A stretch of 64,000 bases of DNA from Arcobacter sp. LC1 (lineage in GTDB: Bacteria; Campylobacterota; Campylobacteria; Campylobacterales; Arcobacteraceae). Below are positions 1 to 8,724 of this stretch, piece by piece. Both the position numbers and the translations under genes were made by a program. Positions within the stretch are counted from its first letter, which is position 1. Each line of letters starts with the position of its first letter. The stretch lies in NCBI GenBank assembly GCA_021378565.1, contig JAACJU010000009.1, positions 29,785-93,784 of the forward strand, given 5' to 3'. The notes under the pieces were generated by a model. The model saw only the letters and a list, made by a program, of their open reading frames with translations. It had not been told where the DNA came from and searched no databases.

Positions 1-1155
1 TAAAGAAGTCTCAACTGCAATTTTTGAAAAAACAAGTCCTTCAAGCAAAGAATTTGAAGCTAAGCGATTTGCCCCGTGAACCCCACTACAAGCTGCTTCG
101 CCTATAACATATAAGTTTTTCATTCCTAAAACCTTAGCCTCTAAAGAGCTTGCAATTCCTCCCATGGTATAGTGAAAAGCAGGAGAAATCGGTACTTTGT
201 CAAAAGGAACATTAAATCCAAGAGCTTTTAGGTTTATATAAATATTTGGAAATCTTTTTACAAAAAAGTCTTCTTTAAAAGTCTCAAAAGATAAGTAAAT
301 TTTTGATTTTGTTTTTTTATGATAAGCAAAAATAGCACGACTTACAACATCTCTAGGTGCAAGTTCTCCATCTTTATGATAATCAAACATAAATCTTCTG
401 CCTTGTTCATCAACTATAAAAGCGCCCTCACCTCGTAAAGCTTCACTTAAAAGTGGTTTTCTTGCATATGAAGTACCTTTAAAAACTGTCGGATGAAATT
501 GCAACATTTCCATATCTTTTAAGGCCAGCCCTTTTTCATAGCATATGCCTTGCAATTCTCCTGCACAAGTTGTTGCATTTGTATGGTATTTATAAAGTGC
601 ACCTAATCCTCCACTTGCTATTATGACATTGTCCGCATAAATTGCTTTTTGCTTTGAATTTTGTAAAATATACACTCCAAAACAAATATCGTCTTGAATC
701 AATAAATCAAGCACAAAAGCGTCATGCAAAATAGAAAAGGAAAATTTACTTAATAAAAATTTATGCAAGATTCTACCAGTTGCATCTCCATCAGCGTGCA
801 ATATTCTACTTTTGCTGTGAGCTGCTTCTTTGGTAAAACATAAGTTATTATCTTTATTTCTATCAAATTCAAAACCACTTTTTATAAGCTCATCAATTGC
901 TTTTTTGGAGTTTTCGCTTAATTTTGCGACTGCTTTTTTATCGTTTTTTTCAACTCCAGCTTTCATAGTATCTTCTATATGAGTTTGTATATCTTCTTTA
1001 TCCACAGCAGTTGCAATTCCTCCTTGCGCCCAAAAAGTGTTGCAATCCCATGGAGATTTTTTGCATACCAGAAGTACTTTTTTTGTTTTAGGAATTAGTC
1101 TTGCTGCATTTAGTCCTGCTAGTCCTGAGCCTATTATTATGTAATCATATTTCAT
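1..1155 (-). CDS. nadB: L-aspartate oxidase NadB (3' part beyond window)
   Basis: FAD enzyme that oxidises L-aspartate to iminoaspartate, the first step of NAD synthesis; cytoplasmic. The first 385 residues are visible and the reading frame is open to base 1, so the C-terminus lies outside the window. Visible motifs are the FAD-binding GSGLAGLNAA (about residues 9-18), WAQGGIA (42-48), LQFHPTVF (218-225), RGEGAFIVDEQG (241-252) and APRDVVSRAI (266-275), all typical of the fumarate reductase/aspartate oxidase flavoprotein family. The compact N-terminus without a Tat signal and without a neighbouring iron-sulphur subunit favours NadB over a fumarate reductase. The start ATG overlaps the stop of the upstream small lipoprotein gene (ATGA), so translation is probably coupled. 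No nadA or nadC is in the window. Confidence 0.9.
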   Translation of the reverse strand, partial: MKYDYIIIGSGLAGLNAARLIPKTKKVLLVCKKSPWDCNTFWAQGGIATAVDKEDIQTHIEDTMKAGVEKNDKKAVAKLSENSKKAIDELIKSGFEFDRNKDNNLCFTKEAAHSKSRILHADGDATGRILHKFLLSKFSFSILHDAFVLDLLIQDDICFGVYILQNSKQKAIYADNVIIASGGLGALYKYHTNATTCAGELQGICYEKGLALKDMEMLQFHPTVFKGTSYARKPLLSEALRGEGAFIVDEQGRRFMFDYHKDGELAPRDVVSRAIFAYHKKTKSKIYLSFETFKEDFFVKRFPNIYINLKALGFNVPFDKVPISPAFHYTMGGIASSLEAKVLGMKNLYVIGEAACSGVHGANRLASNSLLEGLVFSKIAVETSL

Positions 1156-1367
1156 TTAGTTTTTGTGCCTTGGATTTTTGTATCTTGATTTACTTTTTGT
1201 TTTGCTTTTGCATCTTGCTTTACTTTTTGCTTTACATCTTTTTTTACTTGCTGCGCTGGAGCTTGATAAACAGGAGAACCTTTATAGCCACAAGCAGAAA
1301 AAATCCCAAGAAAAATACCGAAATAAAGACCAAGAAAAATCGAAGAAATGATTGTTTTTTTTGTCAT
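1152..1367 (-). CDS. Small lipoprotein, LptM (YifL)-like
   Basis: Seventy-one residues: a hydrophobic signal segment (about 5-24) ending in a lipobox with Cys at about residue 26, followed directly by GYKGSPVY, then a lysine/glutamine-rich low-complexity tail. The C-G-x-K-G-x-x-Y pattern right after the lipidated cysteine resembles LptM, the small lipoprotein that helps mature the LPS transport protein LptD in other proteobacteria; the function here is inference from this short motif. The gene overlaps the nadB start by four bases. Two overlapping frames on the other strand are low-complexity shadows. Confidence 0.7.
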   Translation of the reverse strand: MTKKTIISSIFLGLYFGIFLGIFSACGYKGSPVYQAPAQQVKKDVKQKVKQDAKAKQKVNQDTKIQGTKTK

Positions 1368-1417
1368 AAAAACCCCTAAATTAATCTTTCATTATAGCTA
1401 ATTACCCTTAAAAAGAA

Positions 1418-2017
1418 TTATTGGATTTTTTTTAATCCTTTTTCTAAAAGCTTATAATTTGGTAAGTAACGCTCAACTAAGTCATAAAAAGTTTTTGAGT
1501 GATTTTTGTGTTTGATATGTGCTAATTCGTGAACTATTACATAAACTATTTCTTCTTCTTTTGCTTTCATAAGATTTATATTCAAAGAAATATTATTTTT
1601 ATAAGAGCAAGAACCCCATCTTCCTTTGTTATTTCTAAAACTTAATTGTTTAGGCTTTAAATTCATAGTTTTAGCATATTGCGTAAACAAAGGAGGAATA
1701 AAAAGTTTGGCTTGGTGTTTATAAAAATCTGCCAAAGTGTCCGCCTTTAATCCAAAAGTATCAAGTTTATGAACCTTTCCCAAAAAAATAAATTCATCAT
1801 TTGAAATGCTTGTTTTAGAAAAAGATTTTAAGTGCTTTTCTAGCCATGATTTTTTTGAATAAACAAACTCTTTTATATAATCTTGCGAGAGTTTAGCGTT
1901 TGCTTTTACTAATATGCAATCTTTTGATTCAATTTTCATATACATATGTTTTAATTTTGGTTTTTGTATGAATTTTACAAGCACTTCTTTGTCTGAAATT
2001 AAAATAAAAAATTCCAA
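1418..2017 (-). CDS. YgjP-like zinc metallopeptidase (DUF45/WLM type)
   Basis: A 199-residue cytoplasmic protein with no signal peptide. It has GRWGSC (132-137), the zinc motif HELAH (163-167) and a following KNHSKTF whose His (about 173) is the usual third ligand. This arrangement is that of the YgjP/DUF45 metallopeptidase family, whose substrates are mostly unknown. The start is TTG at 2017, supported by an AAAGGA ribosome site five to six bases upstream; the alternative is an internal ATG about 25 codons in. Transcribed towards the lipoprotein and nadB with a 50-base gap, so probably co-transcribed. Confidence 0.8.
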   Translation of the reverse strand: MEFFILISDKEVLVKFIQKPKLKHMYMKIESKDCILVKANAKLSQDYIKEFVYSKKSWLEKHLKSFSKTSISNDEFIFLGKVHKLDTFGLKADTLADFYKHQAKLFIPPLFTQYAKTMNLKPKQLSFRNNKGRWGSCSYKNNISLNINLMKAKEEEIVYVIVHELAHIKHKNHSKTFYDLVERYLPNYKLLEKGLKKIQ

Positions 2018-2048
2018 AGCATTCCTTTGTTTTTAAGTAGATTTTTGT

Positions 2049-2054
2049 TAGAAT
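2049..2054 (+). promoter_or_regulatory. Candidate -10 element of aspartate aminotransferase
   Basis: TAGAAT lies about 30 bases before the aspB start in an otherwise T-rich stretch, as expected for a Campylobacter sigma-70 promoter, which lacks a clear -35 box. Inferred by pattern only. Confidence 0.4.
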
Positions 2055-2083
2055 AATACCAAAATATATATAGGATTAGCATA

Positions 2084-3259
2084 ATGAAACTAGCAAAAAG
2101 AATCCAAAAACTTTCTCCTTCGGTAACTTTGGCTGTTACACAACTTGCAAAAGAGTTAAAAACACAAGGTAGAGACATACTTAGTTTTAGCGCGGGTGAG
2201 CCTGATTTTGACACTCCTAAGCTTATAAAAGATACGGCTATAAAAGCTATAAATGATGGAAAAACAAAATATACAGAAGTAGCAGGAATACCTGAGCTTA
2301 AAAGTGCGATTGTACAAAAATTAAAAGATGACCATGGGCTAGAATATTGTCCTGAAGATATTATTGTAAGTAATGGCGCAAAACATAGCTTATTTAATAT
2401 TTTTCAGACAATAGTTGATGAAGGTGATGAAGTTATAATACCAGCTCCGTATTGGGTAACATACCCAGAGCAAGTAAAACTATGCGGTGGAAAACCTGTT
2501 TTTATAAACACAACAGAAGAAACAAACTTTTGTATAAGTGCTAAAGATTTGAAAAATGTACTAAGCAAAAAAACTGTAGCTTTAGTGTTAAATTCTCCTT
2601 CAAATCCAACAGGTTCAGTGTATAGTGATAAAAATCTTTTAGAAATCGCAAAAGTATTAGAAGGAACTGACGTTTTAGTACTTTCAGATGAAATGTATGA
2701 AAAAATCATTTATGATGGTAAGATTTTTACCTCTACAGCGCAAGTCAGCGAAGATATGTTTCAAAGAACTATCACAATAAACGGGCTAAGTAAATCTGTT
2801 GCTATGACAGGTTGGCGATTTGGATATCTTGCAAGTGTGAAAAAAGATTTAATCAAAGCTATGACAAAATTGCAAGGACAATGCACTTCAAATATAAATA
2901 CTCCTACACAATACGCTGCAATCCCTGCTTTAAAAGGCAAAGTTAAAAATGAAATTGAGGCTATGAGAAAAGAGTTTGAAATAAGAAGAAACAAAGCTTT
3001 TGCAATGCTAAATGCGATTGATGGCTTATCTTGCTTTAAACCTGATGGGGCTTTTTATCTTTTTGTTTCTATAAAAGATTTAAATATTCCTTCAGTTGAT
3101 TTTTGCTCACAAATCTTAGAAAAAAAAGGAATTGCTTTAGTTCCTGGTCTTGGTTTTGGACTTGAAGGGTATTTTAGATTTTCATTTGCAACTGACTTAG
3201 CAAGTATAGAAAAAGGCATAAAAAGAATAGAACAATTTATCAAAGAGGACTTGAGCTAG
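2084..3259 (+). CDS. aspB: Aspartate aminotransferase (class I, PLP)
   Basis: Transfers the amino group between aspartate and 2-oxoglutarate in the cytoplasm. The 391 residues match the subfamily I gamma aspartate aminotransferases: SAGEPDFDTP (36-45), SPSNPTG (171-177), the DEMYE segment near 202, and the PLP lysine in GLSKSVAMTGWR (Lys about 237). The conserved GFRFSFA-like C-terminal arginine appears in EGYFRFSFA. The next gene starts at the base after the stop codon, so the two form an operon. Divergent from the YgjP gene. A related specificity such as another amino donor cannot be excluded from sequence alone. Confidence 0.92.
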   Translation: MKLAKRIQKLSPSVTLAVTQLAKELKTQGRDILSFSAGEPDFDTPKLIKDTAIKAINDGKTKYTEVAGIPELKSAIVQKLKDDHGLEYCPEDIIVSNGAKHSLFNIFQTIVDEGDEVIIPAPYWVTYPEQVKLCGGKPVFINTTEETNFCISAKDLKNVLSKKTVALVLNSPSNPTGSVYSDKNLLEIAKVLEGTDVLVLSDEMYEKIIYDGKIFTSTAQVSEDMFQRTITINGLSKSVAMTGWRFGYLASVKKDLIKAMTKLQGQCTSNINTPTQYAAIPALKGKVKNEIEAMRKEFEIRRNKAFAMLNAIDGLSCFKPDGAFYLFVSIKDLNIPSVDFCSQILEKKGIALVPGLGFGLEGYFRFSFATDLASIEKGIKRIEQFIKEDLS

Positions 3260-4147
3260 ATGCCAAAACAACTCTCAAGTACAAAAAAAGCTACAATAGT
3301 TTCTATTTGCGTAGCTTTTTTTCTAACTATTATAAAGCTTTTTGTTGGGATTTTGAGTGGCTCAGTCGCTGTTTTAGCTTCAGCAGTTGATTCACTTCTT
3401 GATATGCTTGTATCTTTGTTCAACTCTTTTGCGATAACAAAAGCAGAGCAACCTGCAAATGCACATTTTAATTATGGAAAAATAAAAATTGAAGCGATAG
3501 CCTCCGTATTAGAAGGTATTATAATAACACTCTCAGGAATTTATCTTTTATATGAAGGTATAGAAAAGTATATAAATAATACAAAATCAACTTATTTAGG
3601 CTTAAGCTTAGTGATTATCCTTATATCTGTTTTTGTAACTCTTGCGCTTGTTTTATATTTACGAAAAATAGCAAAGCAAACAAATAATATGATTATTAAA
3701 GCTGACGCACTTCATTATAGAACTGACCTTTATACGAATATTGCTGTATTAGTCTCTTTAATTTTAGTAAAAGTTACGCATTACGAAAGACTTGATGGAA
3801 TAGTTGGAGCTGCTTTAGCGATTTATATTATTTATTCGTCTTATTCTTTAATAGCTGAAGGAGTGCTAGTTTTACTTGATAGAGCAATAGATGAAAAACT
3901 TTTAAAACAAATTGAAGATATTATAAAAGAAAAAAAGAAAATAACAGCTTTTCATCAAATAAAAAGCAGAACTGCAGGAAATGATATTTTTCTTGAAGTA
4001 CATCTAGTTTTTAATTGCGCTATGTCTTTGCTTGAAGCGCACAGTATAAGTGATGAAGTAAGTGCTGAAATAGAGGATTTAGATAATTCAAGAAGATGGA
4101 TAATACTAGTCCATCAAGATCCTTATGATGACCAAAGTGAACATTAA
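3260..4147 (+). CDS. Cation diffusion facilitator family metal exporter
   Basis: A 295-residue inner-membrane protein with six predicted transmembrane segments and a cytoplasmic C-terminal domain of about 80 residues, the CDF plan. Metal-site residues are visible: Asp44 and Asp48 in SAVDSLLDM, and the second pair in KADALHYRTDLYTN near residue 150. HFNYGK (about 69-74) is the usual H-x-Y-G-x-x-K signature after TM2. CDF proteins exchange Zn, Fe, Mn or Co ions for protons; DxxxD with HxxxD is the zinc/iron FieF pattern, but specificity is inference. Starts immediately after the aspB stop codon. Confidence 0.88.
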   Translation: MPKQLSSTKKATIVSICVAFFLTIIKLFVGILSGSVAVLASAVDSLLDMLVSLFNSFAITKAEQPANAHFNYGKIKIEAIASVLEGIIITLSGIYLLYEGIEKYINNTKSTYLGLSLVIILISVFVTLALVLYLRKIAKQTNNMIIKADALHYRTDLYTNIAVLVSLILVKVTHYERLDGIVGAALAIYIIYSSYSLIAEGVLVLLDRAIDEKLLKQIEDIIKEKKKITAFHQIKSRTAGNDIFLEVHLVFNCAMSLLEAHSISDEVSAEIEDLDNSRRWIILVHQDPYDDQSEH

Positions 4148-4198
4148 ACTCATAAATAAAAAAATAGATAAAATTTTAGAATAAACCAAAGGAAAAAA

Positions 4199-4957
4199 AT
4201 GGGTAGAGCATTTGAATATAGAAAAGCATCAAAGCTAAAAAGATGGGGAAATATGTCAAGAGTTTTTCCAAAACTTGCAAAAGCAATAACAATTGCAGCC
4301 AAGCAAGGTGGGGGAGATCCACACTCAAATAGTGCACTTAGAACTGCTATTTTAAATGCAAAAGCTCAAAACTTGCCAAAAACTAATATTGAATCTGCAA
4401 TAAAAAGAGCGACTGCAAAAGACTCTAGCAATTTTACAGAAGTAAATTTTGAAGGAAAAGGACCTTTTGGTGCACTTATTTTTGTCGAATGTGCAACTGA
4501 TAACAACACTAGAACAGTAGCAAATATAAAAATGCACTTTAGCAAAAATAAAGGGCAAATTGTACCGACAGGCTCTTTAGAATTTTTATTTTCAAGAAAA
4601 GCTATTTTTGAATTTATTAAACCAAAAGATATGGATTTAGATGAACTTGAACTAGAATTAATAGACGCTGGACTTGAAGAACTTGAATGTGAAGAAAACG
4701 AAGAAGGTGAAGATACTAAGAATAAAAAAGATACTGAAGCTAAGCAAAAAGTTTTTGCATATGGTGATTATAAAGATTTTGGCACCTTGCATACAAAATT
4801 TGAAGAGCTTAAGATTGAGCTAACAAAAGCTTGCTTACAAAGAATTCCAAATAATCCCCAAAAATTTTCTAAGAGCCAAGAAGATGAAATAGATATTTTA
4901 CTTGCCAAGCTTGATGATGATGATGATGTTCAAGCAATTTATACAAATATAAGCTAA
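4199..4957 (+). CDS. yebC: YebC/PmpR (TACO1) family protein
   Basis: Begins MGRAFEYRK with the basic KLKRWGNMSRVFPKLAKAI and GGGDPHSNSALR segments that define the family, 252 residues. Members act as DNA-binding regulators or, as shown for several homologues, as ribosome-associated factors that relieve stalling. The protein is slightly longer than usual because of an acidic stretch near residues 160-185 and ends in an Asp-rich DDDDDV run. AAAGGA ribosome site upstream. Function in this organism is inferred from the family. Confidence 0.9.
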   Translation: MGRAFEYRKASKLKRWGNMSRVFPKLAKAITIAAKQGGGDPHSNSALRTAILNAKAQNLPKTNIESAIKRATAKDSSNFTEVNFEGKGPFGALIFVECATDNNTRTVANIKMHFSKNKGQIVPTGSLEFLFSRKAIFEFIKPKDMDLDELELELIDAGLEELECEENEEGEDTKNKKDTEAKQKVFAYGDYKDFGTLHTKFEELKIELTKACLQRIPNNPQKFSKSQEDEIDILLAKLDDDDDVQAIYTNIS

Positions 4958-5287
4958 TATAGTTTTTTAAATTCTCTAAGTTTTCTAGATTCTTTAAATA
5001 CTCTAAATTTAGGATTTCAAAGGAATGTAGCTTTTTTAAAATCTTCAAGATATTTAAAATACATTTTTTATAAAAACTTAAAGCTTATTTTTATTTCATA
5101 TATAATAAAGTAAACTAATAATTCAAATAATACAGAAAAATACTTTTAAATCTTTTACTTTGCTTAAGAATCTGATATTATATCTTAAACATTTTTTTAT
5201 TAAGCAAATTTAGTCTAAAATTGCGTTTTAAAATATAAGCCTCAAAATATAATCACAAATATTCATACAATTTATGAAAGGAGTAAG
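4958..5287. other. AT-rich spacer upstream of the efflux operon
   Basis: About 330 bases with no convincing open frame. The first 60 bases are a low-complexity series of TTCT/TAAAT repeats. The last 50 bases hold the likely promoter of the FUSC operon. I see no clear rho-independent terminator for yebC. Confidence 0.5.
5248..5253 (+). promoter_or_regulatory. Candidate -10 element of the FUSC efflux operon
   Basis: A perfect TATAAT lies 40 bases before the FUSC start. The surrounding bases (5234-5259) recur almost unchanged at 9492-9518, upstream of the toxin-antitoxin remnant, suggesting the promoter was duplicated. Confidence 0.55.
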
Positions 5288-7459
5288 ATGCTTGAATTAA
5301 AAAAATTAAATTCTTTTTCTTTGATTTTTAACAAAGGAATACTTAGTCATTCAAGCAAAGAGTGGCTTAGACTTGACGCGCCGAATGTAACTTATGTAAT
5401 AAAAGCAACTATGGCTATAATCTTGGCTATGTCATTATCAATGATGTTAGGATTTAGTACACCGCAAACATCAGTTTTAACTGCCTTTCTTGTTATGCAA
5501 CCACATAGTGGTATGGTATTTTCAAAAAGCTTTTATCGATTTGTTGGTACAGTCTTAGGCGCAATTATTGCTATTATTTTAGTGGGCGCACTATCACAAG
5601 ATAGATTTTGGTTTATTACACTTTTAACTATTTGGATAGGAATTTGTGCTGCAGCTGGATTTAAATTTCGTAACTTTATGGCTTACGGATTTTTTCTAGC
5701 AGGATACACAGTTTTAATCGTTGCCTTTCCTGTTTTACACCATCCAACGGAAGTATTTAACTTTGCAATTTCGCGAGTTAGTGAAGTTCTTATTGGACTT
5801 GTAAGTGCTAGTATTATTAGTGAAGTCGTTTTTCCTAGAAAATTATCAAATACTTTATTTGCAAATGAACAAAAACGCTATCAATCCATTGTTAGCTCTA
5901 TTGCTTTGATTGGTGATATTTTTGAAAAAGATTGCGAACATCATGACCATTCAAATTATCCAAAAACTATCTTAGAATCTGATTCTTTACTTATAAATTC
6001 AGCTTTTGAAAGCAATGTAAATAAAAAAGATAAAATGTATTATCAAAGACTAAATTCTGAATTTATGCACCTAAGCACCACATATTTTTCTTTAAAAAGT
6101 ATAGTAGCTTCACTAAAAGAAAAAGATAAATTTACAGATGCTATGGCGCATAGCTTAAGAGGTATTTTTGAGCCTATTGAAGACTTGCTTGAAAATCATT
6201 CAAAAGATTTAATTGACAAAAAAAGCATAGAAGAACTTGCCCTAAAGTTAAAAAGTCTAAGAGAAGAAGTAAAAAATAATCTTCATGAACAAAAAGAAAA
6301 AATAATTATAGAAGATTTTGATTTAAGTCATGATTTTTCTTCTGTCACATTTTTATTAGCAAGATTATTAAGTGAATTTAATATGTATATTAATACTTAT
6401 TTATCTTTTTTGAAGCGTGATAAAAAAGCTAAAGATTATGATAAATTTTCTCAAACCCTAAAATTTTCTACTTATAATGACAACGGTTTATTATTTTTAG
6501 CGATTTTAAGAGGAGTTAGTGTTTTGCTTCTAAGCCTTAGTTTTTGGATACTAACAGGTTGGGAATTTGCTATCTTTACTATTATAAATGCTGTGGCCAT
6601 GTCTTTGCTTTTAAGCTCAGCTGCAAATCCTCTAGGCTTTGCTATAAACTTTGCAAAAGGTGCGATATGCTCTTTTTTTGTAGTTATGCTTTATAATTTT
6701 TATATAATACCAACTTTTGCAAGTGATATTGTGAGCTATTGCGTAGTCTTTACTCCTTTTGTCGCGCTTATGGCTTGGCTAACTACAAAAAATATTGGAG
6801 GGCCATTTTTTTCTATGGGATTTATGCTTATGAGTGTTTTAGCAGTTTCTATGAATTCTTATCTTCCAAGAGATTTTAACTATTTTATAGGTACAGAAAT
6901 TGGAAGTTTGATAGGTATTGTATTTACAATCTTATCTTTTACGATTATTGGCTCTTGGTCAAATGCTTGGACCCAAAGAAGAGTAAGCAAAGTCCTTTGT
7001 AAGCAATTAGCAAGCCTTGTAAATGACAAGCTATCTTTGCAAAGAATACATCTTGAAAGTACAGGTTTTGACTTGATACAAAGATTTTCAACAATGGGGA
7101 AACTAAATCAAACTTCAAGTTCTAAGCTATTTTTACTGCTTTTGTCTACGCTTGAAATCGGACGGGCACTTATAAATATAAGAAATAATATCACATTTTT
7201 TGTACATAAACCACCTATGGTTTATAAGTTTATTTTTGCTGTCGGAAGATATTTTGAATCTTCATCAAATAATGATAAAATAATATTATTACAAAAAGTA
7301 GAAACATTGTATAAAGAATTAGAAAAAAATAAAATGTTTAAATCAGCAGTTGAGCAAAGAGCGATTAGCTCTATTTTGGTTGATGCGTCGCTAATTTATA
7401 CAATTATGAAAAACAAAATTTCACTTCCAAATAAAGGAGAAGAAGAATCATGGGATTAG
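5288..7459 (+). CDS. FUSC-family aromatic/fusaric acid efflux protein
   Basis: A 723-residue inner-membrane protein with two similar membrane halves, each of about five to six segments (roughly 35-180 and 390-550), and two cytoplasmic helical regions (about 190-370 and 570-720). This is the plan of the FUSC/AaeB/YccS family, which exports aromatic acids or related toxic compounds. GAGGAG-type ribosome site (GAAAGGAG) at 5276-5283. Followed with overlap by a DUF1656 gene and a HlyD-type fusion protein, the standard three-gene arrangement. No outer-membrane channel gene is in the operon, so a TolC-type partner must come from elsewhere. Substrate unknown. Confidence 0.85.
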   Translation: MLELKKLNSFSLIFNKGILSHSSKEWLRLDAPNVTYVIKATMAIILAMSLSMMLGFSTPQTSVLTAFLVMQPHSGMVFSKSFYRFVGTVLGAIIAIILVGALSQDRFWFITLLTIWIGICAAAGFKFRNFMAYGFFLAGYTVLIVAFPVLHHPTEVFNFAISRVSEVLIGLVSASIISEVVFPRKLSNTLFANEQKRYQSIVSSIALIGDIFEKDCEHHDHSNYPKTILESDSLLINSAFESNVNKKDKMYYQRLNSEFMHLSTTYFSLKSIVASLKEKDKFTDAMAHSLRGIFEPIEDLLENHSKDLIDKKSIEELALKLKSLREEVKNNLHEQKEKIIIEDFDLSHDFSSVTFLLARLLSEFNMYINTYLSFLKRDKKAKDYDKFSQTLKFSTYNDNGLLFLAILRGVSVLLLSLSFWILTGWEFAIFTIINAVAMSLLLSSAANPLGFAINFAKGAICSFFVVMLYNFYIIPTFASDIVSYCVVFTPFVALMAWLTTKNIGGPFFSMGFMLMSVLAVSMNSYLPRDFNYFIGTEIGSLIGIVFTILSFTIIGSWSNAWTQRRVSKVLCKQLASLVNDKLSLQRIHLESTGFDLIQRFSTMGKLNQTSSSKLFLLLLSTLEIGRALINIRNNITFFVHKPPMVYKFIFAVGRYFESSSNNDKIILLQKVETLYKELEKNKMFKSAVEQRAISSILVDASLIYTIMKNKISLPNKGEEESWD

Positions 7460-7650
7460 TCACAACAATATTTGGCGTACAAATACCAAGCTTAGTATTT
7501 ATCTTTATAATAGCTGGTGTATTGCAACTTTTAATAAATAGAATACTCCAAGATTTAAGAGTATATCACTATGTTTGGCATCCTGGTTTATTTAGGACTG
7601 CTTTATTTATATGCCTTTTTAGCATACCATCATTAATAATTTACAACTAA
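7450..7650 (+). CDS. DUF1656 small inner-membrane protein (AaeX-like)
   Basis: Sixty-six residues with two hydrophobic segments and a conserved DLRVYHYVWHPGLF segment characteristic of DUF1656. Such proteins sit between FUSC and HlyD genes in aromatic acid efflux operons; their exact role is not known. Overlaps the 3' end of the FUSC gene by ten bases; a GGAGAAGAAG ribosome site lies inside that gene. Confidence 0.85.
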   Translation: MGLVTTIFGVQIPSLVFIFIIAGVLQLLINRILQDLRVYHYVWHPGLFRTALFICLFSIPSLIIYN

Positions 7651-7658
7651 GGAACAAA

Positions 7659-8486
7659 ATGAATACAAAAACAACAAAACTAATAAGATTTAGTATAACT
7701 TTTATAATCGTATTAATAGCATTAATTTTAGGCTTTTTCTTATGGCAAAAATATATAAACTCACCTTGGACAAGAGATGGGCGAATTAGAGCTGATATTT
7801 CACTTGTCTCACCTGAGATAAACGGCTTTATATCTAAACTTTATGTCAAAGATAATGACTTTGTAAAAAAAGGTCAAGTACTTTTTGATATAAATCCAAG
7901 TAAATATAAAAAAAGTGTTTTAAGAATAGAAAATATCGTAAAAATTGCTAAAGATGAATATACACTAAGCAAAAAATCTTATCAAAAACACAGAATAAGT
8001 AAGGTGCAACTTGATTTATTTAAGGCAAAATATAACGATACTTTAAGCAGACTTGATTTTGCAAAAATGAATTTAAAAGCTACTAAAGTTTATGCAAGTT
8101 CTGATGGTTGGGTTACAAACTTAGCTTTAAAAGAAGGAGATTATCTAAGAATTGGCGATAATAAAATGGCGATAATTGATGCAAATTCTTTTTGGGTTTA
8201 TGGCTATTTTGAAGAAAATAAAATTCCAAATATTAAAAAAGGAACAAAAGCAATAATCACTCCACTAGGCACTTCTTTTAAAATAAAAGGGCATGTTCAA
8301 AGCATAGCAAGAGGAATAAGTGATAAAGATAATAGCCCAACTAATGGAAGATTATTAGCAAATGTTAATCCTTCTTTTCCTTGGGTAAGACTAGCACAAA
8401 GAATACCTGTAAGAATTAGTATTGATGAAGTTCCAAAAGGTTTTGTTTTAAGAGCTGGAACAACTTGTACTATAACATTAAAATAG
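7659..8486 (+). CDS. HlyD-family periplasmic adaptor of the FUSC exporter
   Basis: A 275-residue membrane fusion protein. One N-terminal transmembrane helix (about 8-30), a biotinyl-lipoyl half (SPEINGFISKLYVKDNDFVKKGQ), a helical hairpin (about 85-140), the second lipoyl half (KVYASSDGWVTNLALKEGD) and a C-terminal beta domain ending in the RAGTTCTITLK strand. The layout matches AaeA-type adaptors. Eight bases after the DUF1656 stop. Its last 40 codons and the following 70 bases are duplicated at 9912-10108 (see findings). Confidence 0.88.
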   Translation: MNTKTTKLIRFSITFIIVLIALILGFFLWQKYINSPWTRDGRIRADISLVSPEINGFISKLYVKDNDFVKKGQVLFDINPSKYKKSVLRIENIVKIAKDEYTLSKKSYQKHRISKVQLDLFKAKYNDTLSRLDFAKMNLKATKVYASSDGWVTNLALKEGDYLRIGDNKMAIIDANSFWVYGYFEENKIPNIKKGTKAIITPLGTSFKIKGHVQSIARGISDKDNSPTNGRLLANVNPSFPWVRLAQRIPVRISIDEVPKGFVLRAGTTCTITLK

Positions 8487-8555
8487 AACTTTCTAGACAC
8501 TTTTTGGACTTCTAAGATTTTGGGCTTTAAGTCTCAAAGCAATGAAGTTAAAAAA
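8365..8555 (+). repeat. Direct repeat copy 1 (adaptor tail plus downstream)
   Basis: The 3' end of the adaptor gene and about 70 following bases match 9912-10108 with scattered substitutions at a constant offset of 1547 bases through the stop codon. Similarity goes on in the convergent secreted-protein genes, so the repeat is the start of a longer duplicated unit. Confidence 0.85.
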
Positions 8556-8684
8556 TATTTTAAAGAATAATTAAATAATTTTGGTTTTTCTATATTTTTT
8601 GTACGGATGAAATATTTAGATTAGCTAAGAATAGAAGTAAGTTTTCTAGTATTAAAGTAAAATTTAAAATCAAATCTTTATCTG

Positions 8685-8716
8685 TTTTGCAAACTAAGAT
8701 TTCTTAGTTTGCAAAA
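8685..8716. terminator. Bidirectional terminator hairpin
   Basis: A perfect 15-base inverted repeat (TTTTGCAAACTAAGA and its complement) with a two-base gap, A-rich before and T-rich after, placed between the adaptor gene and the convergent lipoprotein gene. A counterpart lies at 10261-10291. Confidence 0.8.
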
Positions 8717-8724
8717 TTTTATTA

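Noticed and set aside
4958..5287. Low-complexity TTCTAAAT-type repeats as a small RNA or regulatory repeat.
   Set aside because: No stable hairpin, T-run or conserved period could be made out; it looks like ordinary AT-rich spacer.
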